Origin: Victivallales bacterium
Lineage (GTDB): Bacteria > Verrucomicrobiota > Lentisphaeria > Oligosphaerales > Oligosphaeraceae
DNA: 8,034 bases
Reading direction: 5' to 3'
NCBI GenBank assembly: GCA_017963875.1
Contig: JAGCTA010000349.1
Span: 1 to 8,034, forward strand
Under the pieces are notes generated by a model. That model saw nothing but the letters and a program-made list of their open reading frames with translations. It was not told the DNA's origin and did no database searches. This document shows positions 1 to 5,451 of this stretch, piece by piece (position 1 is the first letter of the stretch; each line of letters starts with the position of its first letter). Position numbers and translations under genes: made by a program.

Positions 1-1
1 A

Positions 2-1057
2 TGGCAGAGGTTTTGGCGCCGCCCCGCGACCGACCAAGTTGTCGATTTCTGCGAGAAGAAGCACCTGCGTCTTCATGGTCATCCATTGGTCTGGGGCAAT
101 CGCACGTGGCAGTATCCCGACTGGCTGATGGCCAAATTGCCGCATGAAATCCTCGCTGAGATGCTGACGGATGACCGCTCGGGCGTCTCAATTCTCGAAC
201 AACCGCTTGAGGATGCTCTGAAACGTTTGCCAAAGGATTTCCCAGAAACGTTGGAACGCGCGATTGAAACGCGTATCCGCACAATTGCGGAACGCTATGG
301 AACACGCGTCAGCAGTTGGGATGTCTGCAATGAAAGCAACGGTGATTTTCGGCAGGGGAGACTTGTTCCTGGAAGCCGCATTTGCCGTGCTGTCTACAAT
401 GCCTTCATGCCTGGCGACTACTGCCATTTTGCTTTCCAAACGGCAATGAAGTATCTGCCCGAATGCGCAAAACTCAATATCAATGAATACCATATTGGAA
501 AGGAATATGCCGATCAGGCGATGGATATGCTTGCACGAGGAGACCGCATTGACTGCATGGGATTTCAAATGCACAGGTTCAATCCACAGCAGACGCTTGA
601 CATCGCAGCGGGGGCCTATGACCAGTCGCCAGAGCATGTCCGTTCTGTTTGGCGTGATTCGTACGTGCCGAACATGAAGACGCATCTGTCTGAAATCACC
701 ATAACCTCGCCAGGCGGCGATGAAAAGGGCGAGGCAATCCAGGCGGTCGTGGCAAAGAACTTGTATCGACTGTGGTTCTCGCTTGAGCCGATGATGGGTA
801 TCACCTGGTGGAACGTGGTCGATGATTGCGGCGCACCGCGTGAACCCGCCATTTCAGGACTGTTCCACAGGGACATGACGCCGAAACTCTCCTATTTCGC
901 GCTGGAAGACCTCATCAACCACGAATGGCGCACTAATCTCTCCCTGACGGCTGACGCGAATGGCGCGATTTCCTTCCGAGGCTTCAAGGGCAGTTATCTG
1001 GCTGAATGGCGGGACGCCGCAGGAAATACACAGACGAAGAAGTTTGATGTGCTGTGA
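2..1057 (+). CDS. GH10 endo-beta-1,4-xylanase-like protein, 5' partial
   Basis: The reading frame is open to the left edge (first full codon at base 2), so the N-terminus lies outside the window; the TTG at 86 sits inside a conserved motif and is not the start. GH10 enzymes cleave beta-1,4-xylan backbones with retention. Visible family signs, in order: the GHPLVWGN strand (bases 77-100, family form GHTLVWHS); WDVCNES with the acid/base Glu codon at 332-334; GFQMHRF with the conserved His; THLSEITI with the nucleophile Glu codon at 692-694; and GITWWNVVDD followed by GLFHRDMTPKLSYFALEDL, the usual last strand and helix of a GH10 barrel. About 40 residues after the barrel (RTNLSLTADANG to FDVL) look like a small beta-rich tail. 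Oddity: the His of LVWHS, which contacts the -1 sugar in known GH10 enzymes, is Gly here. A gene for another secreted hydrolase follows 137 bases downstream on the same strand, so the two may be co-transcribed. The family call is firm; xylan as substrate is inferred. Confidence 0.93.
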   Translation, partial: WQRFWRRPATDQVVDFCEKKHLRLHGHPLVWGNRTWQYPDWLMAKLPHEILAEMLTDDRSGVSILEQPLEDALKRLPKDFPETLERAIETRIRTIAERYGTRVSSWDVCNESNGDFRQGRLVPGSRICRAVYNAFMPGDYCHFAFQTAMKYLPECAKLNINEYHIGKEYADQAMDMLARGDRIDCMGFQMHRFNPQQTLDIAAGAYDQSPEHVRSVWRDSYVPNMKTHLSEITITSPGGDEKGEAIQAVVAKNLYRLWFSLEPMMGITWWNVVDDCGAPREPAISGLFHRDMTPKLSYFALEDLINHEWRTNLSLTADANGAISFRGFKGSYLAEWRDAAGNTQTKKFDVL

Positions 1058-1062
1058 TAGTT

Positions 1063-1160
1063 CAAGCCCATTTCTTGGGACAGGTGGGACAGATAGGACA
1101 TGAAGAAGCAAGCCCATTTGTTGCATAGGTCTCATTTGTCGCACAGGTCCCATTTGTCTC
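1063..1160 (+). repeat. Inverted GGGAC-type 9/18-nt repeats forming a hairpin in the GH10-paralog A intergenic region
   Basis: The left arm reads GGGACAGGT GGGACAGAT AGGACATGA (1077-1103). The right arm, read on the minus strand from 1160 to 1116, is five more 9-nt units (GAGACAAAT, GGGACCTGT, GCGACAAAT, GAGACCTAT, GCAACAAAT) with an 18-nt higher period. In the + strand RNA, 1077-1090 pairs with 1147-1160 over 14 uninterrupted base pairs, three of them G-U, and 1097-1100 pairs with 1137-1140 inside the loop. A 15-nt direct repeat with one mismatch (CAAGCCCATTTNTTG) occurs at 1063-1077 and 1109-1123. It lies just after the GH10 stop. It may end or stabilise the GH10 message, or may be a dispersed genomic repeat; there is no T-run directly after the stem, so a classic intrinsic terminator is unlikely. 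Confidence 0.65.
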
Positions 1161-1177
1161 AAAACATGTTGATTTTT

Positions 1178-1193
1178 CATGAGCGAAACGTAA
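1178..1193 (+). other. Leader block shared with paralog B
   Basis: CATGAGCGAAACGTAA matches the paralog B leader block CATGAACGAAGCGTTA (5376-5361 on the minus strand) at 13 of 16 bases. Here it ends one base before the start codon, whereas in paralog B 33 bases including the ribosome-binding site lie between it and the start. It also forms a four-codon frame (M-S-E-T-stop) ending one base before the paralog A ATG. Shared ancestry of the two leaders is the simplest reading; translation of the mini-frame is speculative because it lacks a Shine-Dalgarno. Confidence 0.45.
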
Positions 1194-1194
1194 T

Positions 1195-3243
1195 ATGAAA
1201 AAACTGTTTATTGTTTTTATCTGTATTTTGGCTGTTCATTCGTTTTTGGCGCAGGTCATTTTCCAGGAGAACTTTGAAAGCGGCACAGGCATTTTCGATG
1301 GATTGAAAATCGAGACAACGAATCCAGGCGAGGGGACGGCGTGCGCGTTGATTCAGTCCTCGAATCTAAAGACTGAGGCCGTTGCACTTGTCAGAGGAAA
1401 TACGCTGATACCAGTCAAGCCAGACACATGGTATCGCTTCTCGTTCCTGTTCCGCAACAACATCGGCAACGGCGAACTCAAATACGGCTTCCAGGAAAGC
1501 CGCTCGGCGACGGAGATGAAGACAGACTGGTATTCGTGGCAATGGCACTCACTGCCGCTCAACATCGACTCATGGAACCGCTATACTGGCGAATTCAAGA
1601 CCGCGACTGGAACACAGGCAATCAAACTGTATTTCAGAACAGAGAATATGCTTTCAGGCGTTAGTTGGCTGGATGACTTCTCTATCGAGAAGTTCGTACC
1701 AGTCGTGCCGCCATTGACTATCAAGCCGTATGACGCAGTTGCGACTTATACGGATATCCCGACATTGCAGGCCTATACCAATCCTGAAAAACATGACGAA
1801 AATTTCAAAGCGCTTAAGGCAGAGTATCTCTGGCGCACGTTGGATCTGAACCAAATGCCTCTGATTGTGGAGTACAACAATCTTCCAGAGGGGACAATTG
1901 TGAACGCGGAAGTCATTCGTGGAAGTCGGACTTTGTTCACTGAAGAACGAAAACTTGTCGGAACGGGTGAAACCAAATTCGACATTGGAATTGGCGAATT
2001 GCCAGAAGGAATCTATGTCTTCCGCGTCCATTCAGTCACAGACGGCAAGACGACCTGCACTCAGGAGAAGGAATTATGGCGCATTCGCCAGGCAGGCATC
2101 CAGGTGCAGAGACTCGAACCAATACAGAACGTCAGCGTCGGGAAAGACCGTCATTTTCTGGTCAATGGAAAGCCGTTCCGAAAAATCTATGCAAGCCACT
2201 TTCCTGCATTGAACTCAATTGACTTCCAGAAAAAGAACTGCAAGCCAGATCTCGTCACTTATATGAAAAATGCACAGCAGCAATTCGGATTTAATACAGT
2301 GAATATATGGAATTGGCGTGCAAATCGTTGGGACGACAAATTGCAGGAATACGACGCGAGGACTGTCGGGAAGATAAAAGAATGGCTTGATTTCCTTGGC
2401 GAAAACAACTTCTACGGCTTTGTCTCTTTTGACGAGGCGACTGAACGTGGGCGCAAACTGCCGCGTTTCGAGTGGATCAAAGCGATCGCAGAAGGTGTCC
2501 GCAATCATCCCGCTTTCATGGAATATTCTTTGGACGAGCCTGAAGTCATCAAATATACACCAGAACAGATGCTTGAACGCTATCAGTTCATCAAGTCTCT
2601 GGACAAGAATCACTTGGTTCATGTGAACCTCTGCCAGCCATCTCGCTTCAAGGAATTTGCAACCTGCTCGGATATCGCTTCCTTGGATGTCTATCCATTC
2701 CCAGGCATGTCGCTGAAGGAGAACGAAAAGCGAATGAAGGCACTATTGGACGCTTTCCCAAAGACGGCACCTGTATATGAATATCTCCAGATGTTCAATT
2801 TCAACGACTTGCCGATGCCGACCTTCGACCAGGTTCGAGCGACGTTTGTCCTTGACAGAATCCTCGGCAGTCATGAACTCATGGCATACGCTTGGGGAGA
2901 ATTTCGCCAGTCTTTTTTGACCGACATGGAACTTCAGGCGTACTATCGTGCCATTGTCGCCATGTTTATGAGAATTGAGGAAGCGATGGACGCGGGAGAG
3001 CGCAACGACTGGCCGCTGGTTTCTTCTACGCCCGATGTCCGTTCATGTGCCATTCGCAAAGACGACGAGACCATCGTTCTGGCTGTCAATCTTTCCAAGG
3101 AAGCCACGGCGGCTGTTTCATTTAAAGCTACAGGAAAAAACGTTTCCCATTTCATGGACTCCACCTGGACATATCCGCTGGAAAATGGCGAATTCAAGGC
3201 AAGCCTGCCGCCGAACGGCTGCCTGCTGTTGCGACTGCAGTGA
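1195..3243 (+). CDS. Secreted CBM/Ig/TIM-barrel glycoside hydrolase-like protein (paralog A)
   Basis: This 682-aa protein has a Sec-type signal peptide (residues 1-20, MKKLFIVFICILAVHSFLAQ, no lipobox), so it is exported. Residues about 21-166 look like a carbohydrate-binding jelly roll, starting IFQENFESG and ending SWLDDFSIE. Residues about 205-300 look like an Ig-type sandwich (GIYVFRVHSVTDG). Residues about 318-605 look like a TIM barrel, opening with FLVNGKPF and containing SFDEATERG, LDEPE (D447, E448, E450), LDVYPFPGM, VYEYLQMF (E529, Q532) and AYAWGE (E569). The last 75 residues form a small beta domain (TIVLAVNLS). The barrel resembles clan GH-A enzymes, with E448 or E450 as likely acid, but a standard nucleophile is not obvious and I cannot assign a CAZy family. 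The start is fixed by the signal peptide, although no clear Shine-Dalgarno precedes it. It follows the GH10 gene on the same strand and is convergent with its paralog B. Hydrolase activity is inferred, substrate unknown. Confidence 0.9.
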   Translation: MKKLFIVFICILAVHSFLAQVIFQENFESGTGIFDGLKIETTNPGEGTACALIQSSNLKTEAVALVRGNTLIPVKPDTWYRFSFLFRNNIGNGELKYGFQESRSATEMKTDWYSWQWHSLPLNIDSWNRYTGEFKTATGTQAIKLYFRTENMLSGVSWLDDFSIEKFVPVVPPLTIKPYDAVATYTDIPTLQAYTNPEKHDENFKALKAEYLWRTLDLNQMPLIVEYNNLPEGTIVNAEVIRGSRTLFTEERKLVGTGETKFDIGIGELPEGIYVFRVHSVTDGKTTCTQEKELWRIRQAGIQVQRLEPIQNVSVGKDRHFLVNGKPFRKIYASHFPALNSIDFQKKNCKPDLVTYMKNAQQQFGFNTVNIWNWRANRWDDKLQEYDARTVGKIKEWLDFLGENNFYGFVSFDEATERGRKLPRFEWIKAIAEGVRNHPAFMEYSLDEPEVIKYTPEQMLERYQFIKSLDKNHLVHVNLCQPSRFKEFATCSDIASLDVYPFPGMSLKENEKRMKALLDAFPKTAPVYEYLQMFNFNDLPMPTFDQVRATFVLDRILGSHELMAYAWGEFRQSFLTDMELQAYYRAIVAMFMRIEEAMDAGERNDWPLVSSTPDVRSCAIRKDDETIVLAVNLSKEATAAVSFKATGKNVSHFMDSTWTYPLENGEFKASLPPNGCLLLRLQ

Positions 3244-3278
3244 TTTCAAGGCTAATAAGAGCGAGTGACAATTCTTCT
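3244..3278. other. Convergent intergenic gap of 35 bases
   Basis: The stop of paralog A (TGA, 3241-3243) and the stop of paralog B (TAG on the minus strand, 3281-3279) are separated by only 35 bases. I see no GC-rich hairpin with a T-run on either strand, so neither gene has a visible intrinsic terminator here. A 7-base direct repeat TTTCAAG at 3244-3250 and 3282-3288 is the only pattern. Confidence 0.6.
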
Positions 3279-5327
3279 CTATTTCAAGCGAAGAATCAGC
3301 GCGTCATTGGGTGCCATCTGCCATCTAAAGGTTCCATTGTCCAACGGATAACTCCATGCGTCATCCATGAAACTGGTGACGCTCTTCGCCGAAGTCTTGA
3401 AGGAAATGGCGGCCGTCGTTTCCTTCGAGAGATTGACAGCCAGAACGATGGTCTCATCATCTTTGCGGATGGCGCATGTGCGGACATCGGGAGTGCTTGA
3501 CGTAATGGGCCACTCAATGCGCGTCCCTGCGTCAAACGCATCTTCAATTTTCATGAACGTCGCATAGATGGCTCGGAAATACGCCTGCAATTCCATGTCC
3601 GTCAAGAAAGACTGCCTTGATTCTCCCCATGCGTATGAAACGAGTTCGCGGCTACCGAAAATCCTGTCAAGGACAAACTCACCGAAGACCTGATCGAAGG
3701 ACGGCATCGGCAGGTCTCTGAAATTGAACATCTGGAGATACTCGAACATCGGTGCCGTCTTTGGAAACGCATCCAATAGTTTTTTCATGCGCTTCTCGTT
3801 TTCCTTCAACGACATGCCTGGGAATGGATAGACATCCAGCGTCGCAAGGTCCGAACAAGGGGCATAGTCTTTGAACTTCGCGGGATCGCAGAGGTTCACA
3901 TGAACCAAGTGATTTGGATCAAGAGACTTGAGCAACTTGTAACGATCAATCATCTGCTCTGGCGGATATTTCGGAATTTCTGGTTCGTCCAAGGTGTATA
4001 GCAAGAATGCGGGATGATTGCGAACGGATTCGGCAATCGACTTTATCCATTCGGGTCTTGGTAATCTGCGTCCACGCTCCGTAGATTCATCGAACACGAC
4101 AGTCCCGTAGTAATTGTTTTCCTTAAGGACGTCGAGCCATTCCTTCATTCTATTGGAAGCCATCGCATCGTATTCATCCAACTTGCCATCCCACTTGTTA
4201 CCACGCCAGTCCCATACTCCAGCGACATTGAAACCGAACTGCTGTTGCGCATATTTCAGATAAGTCGCATGGTCGGGCTTGCAGTTTTTGTTCTTATGAA
4301 ACAACAGCCCCGAGCATGGAAAGGCGCAAGTTTCGACCGCACGGAACGGCTTACCGTTGACCAGCAGATGACGATTGGAGCCGATGCCAACCGTCTGTAT
4401 TGGTTCGAGTTGCGGCATATTTATGTCCGCCTGGCGGATTCGCCACAACTCCTTCTGTTGCGTGCACGTCGTCTTGCCGTCCGTGACTGAACTGACGCGG
4501 AACACATAGATGCCCTCTGGCAGTTTGCCGATGCCGATATCGAACTCGACTTCGCCGCTTCCTGCGAGTTGACGCTTTTCTGAAAAAAGCGTCTGTTTTC
4601 CACGGACGACCTCCGCCGTTACTGACGTCCCTTCTGGAAGGTCGTGGTACTTTACAGTCAGCGGCCTCTTGCCCAAATCCATCGTTCGCCAGAGATACTC
4701 CGCTTGCAACGGCTGGAAATTTCCGTCATGTGTGGCTGGGTTTGTATATGCCTGCAATGTAGGAATATCCGTATAGGTCGCCACTGCGTCATACGGCTTG
4801 ATTGTCAATGGCGGCACGATTGGGACGAACTCTTCGATGGAAAAGTCATCCAGCCAACTGAAGCCTGAAAGATTGTTCTCCGTCCTGAAATACAGTTTGA
4901 TTGCCTGTGTGCCAGTTGCGGTCTTGAACTCGCCTGTATAGCGGTTCCACGAGTCGATGTTCAGCGGAAGCGCGTGCCACTGCCACGAATACCACTGTGA
5001 CTTCATCTCCGTCGCGGAAGTGCTTTCCTGGAAGCCGTATTTCAATTCGCCGTTGCCGATGTTATTGCGGAATAGGAACGAGAAGCGATACCATGTGTCT
5101 GGCTTGACGGGAAGCAACGTCGTGCCGCTGACAAGCGCGACGGACTCCGTCTCTGGGGTCGGTGACTGAATCAACGCGCACGCTTTCCCTTCGCCTGGAT
5201 TCATCGTGTCGATTTTCACTCCCTCGAAAATACCAGCGCCGTTTTCAAAATTCTCCTTGAAAATGACCTGACCATGCAATGAGTGGAACGCCAAGGCGCA
5301 AACGAACAGGAAAAGAAGTTTCTTCAT
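3279..5327 (-). CDS. Secreted CBM/Ig/TIM-barrel glycoside hydrolase-like protein (paralog B)
   Basis: It has exactly the same length (682 aa) as paralog A and aligns to it without a gap at about 73% identity by hand count. The signal peptide is MKKLLFLFVCALAFHSLHGQ, followed by the same jelly-roll, Ig-like, TIM-barrel and C-terminal beta domains. The barrel keeps VFDESTERG, LDEPE (447-450), LDVYPFPGM, FEYLQMF and SYAWGE. The start at 5327 is chosen because AGGAG lies 7 bases upstream and a signal peptide follows at once; the in-frame ATG at 5375 has no Shine-Dalgarno and would put 16 polar residues before the signal peptide. Residues 71-200 are about 92% identical to paralog A, while residues 331-345 are nearly unrelated, which suggests the same binding target but a changed active-site mouth. 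It lies 124 bases downstream of the large hydrolase gene on the same strand and could be read with it or from its own promoter. Exact reaction unknown. Confidence 0.91.
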   Translation of the reverse strand: MKKLLFLFVCALAFHSLHGQVIFKENFENGAGIFEGVKIDTMNPGEGKACALIQSPTPETESVALVSGTTLLPVKPDTWYRFSFLFRNNIGNGELKYGFQESTSATEMKSQWYSWQWHALPLNIDSWNRYTGEFKTATGTQAIKLYFRTENNLSGFSWLDDFSIEEFVPIVPPLTIKPYDAVATYTDIPTLQAYTNPATHDGNFQPLQAEYLWRTMDLGKRPLTVKYHDLPEGTSVTAEVVRGKQTLFSEKRQLAGSGEVEFDIGIGKLPEGIYVFRVSSVTDGKTTCTQQKELWRIRQADINMPQLEPIQTVGIGSNRHLLVNGKPFRAVETCAFPCSGLLFHKNKNCKPDHATYLKYAQQQFGFNVAGVWDWRGNKWDGKLDEYDAMASNRMKEWLDVLKENNYYGTVVFDESTERGRRLPRPEWIKSIAESVRNHPAFLLYTLDEPEIPKYPPEQMIDRYKLLKSLDPNHLVHVNLCDPAKFKDYAPCSDLATLDVYPFPGMSLKENEKRMKKLLDAFPKTAPMFEYLQMFNFRDLPMPSFDQVFGEFVLDRIFGSRELVSYAWGESRQSFLTDMELQAYFRAIYATFMKIEDAFDAGTRIEWPITSSTPDVRTCAIRKDDETIVLAVNLSKETTAAISFKTSAKSVTSFMDDAWSYPLDNGTFRWQMAPNDALILRLK

Positions 5328-5340
5328 TGTTTGACTCCTA
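5328..5340 (-). promoter_or_regulatory. Ribosome-binding site of paralog B
   Basis: On the minus strand the message reads TAGGAGTCAAACA then ATG. AGGAG (5339-5335) is 7 bases from the start codon, a standard spacing. This decides the 5327 start over the longer in-frame start at 5375. Confidence 0.8.
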
Positions 5341-5360
5341 TATTGTTGTTTCCGAAAAGG

Positions 5361-5376
5361 TAACGCTTCGTTCATG
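5361..5376 (-). other. Leader block shared with paralog A
   Basis: CATGAACGAAGCGTTA on the minus strand is the counterpart of the block at 1178-1193 (13 of 16 bases). It is preceded by TCAAAAA here and, a little further off, by TCAAAA in the paralog A leader. It shows that the ancestral duplication reached upstream of the coding region. Confidence 0.45.
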
Positions 5377-5382
5377 TTTTTG

Positions 5383-5393
5383 AAGGAGGTGAT
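5383..5393 (-). promoter_or_regulatory. Anti-Shine-Dalgarno sequence in the paralog B leader
   Basis: The minus strand reads ATCACCTCCTT, the same 11 bases as the conserved 3' tail of bacterial 16S rRNA; the plus strand is therefore a perfect Shine-Dalgarno, AAGGAGGTGAT. In the paralog B message, CTCCT within it could pair with the AGGAG ribosome-binding site about 45 bases downstream, but only over 5 base pairs. On the plus strand no credible gene follows. A regulatory role is conjecture; the sequence match is certain. Confidence 0.4.
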
Positions 5394-5421
5394 AATATTT
5401 GACTAATTCGGGGGCTTTAAA
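5392..5421 (-). promoter_or_regulatory. Candidate promoter for paralog B
   Basis: On the minus strand, TTTAAA (5421-5416) and TATTAT (5397-5392) are separated by 18 bases, matching sigma-70 consensus boxes at 4 of 6 and 5 of 6 positions. The start of transcription would fall near 5385, giving a leader of about 58 bases with the ribosome-binding site. Such matches occur by chance in AT-rich stretches, so this is only a candidate. Confidence 0.3.
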
Positions 5422-5451
5422 CAGTTTCTAGGACAAATGAATAGAGCATTA

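Noticed and set aside
86..88. TTG at 86 as the start of the GH10 gene
   Set aside because: It encodes the Leu of the conserved GHPLVWG strand; the frame continues to the window edge with family-like sequence.
188..685. A 165-codon open frame antisense to the GH10 gene
   Set aside because: It is rich in Arg, His and Cys, with no recognisable domain, and lies wholly over a well-supported gene in the opposite frame.
1169..1196. TTGATT and TAATAT with a 16-base spacer, resembling a sigma-70 promoter for paralog A
   Set aside because: The -10 box overlaps the ATG at 1195, so transcription would start inside the signal-peptide codons; it cannot serve this gene.
5328..5375. Longer start for paralog B at the ATG at 5375
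   Set aside because: No Shine-Dalgarno precedes it, it would put 16 polar residues before a clear signal peptide, and paralog A lacks the extension; AGGAG points to 5327.
5383..5393. The anti-Shine-Dalgarno match as a fragment of a 16S rRNA gene
   Set aside because: The bases on both sides do not continue the 16S 3' end, so there is no rRNA gene here.
5383..5431. Plus-strand Shine-Dalgarno AAGGAGGTGAT followed by a TTG start at 5399
   Set aside because: The frame closes after 10 codons and the only ATG downstream is too far from the site; no gene can be supported.
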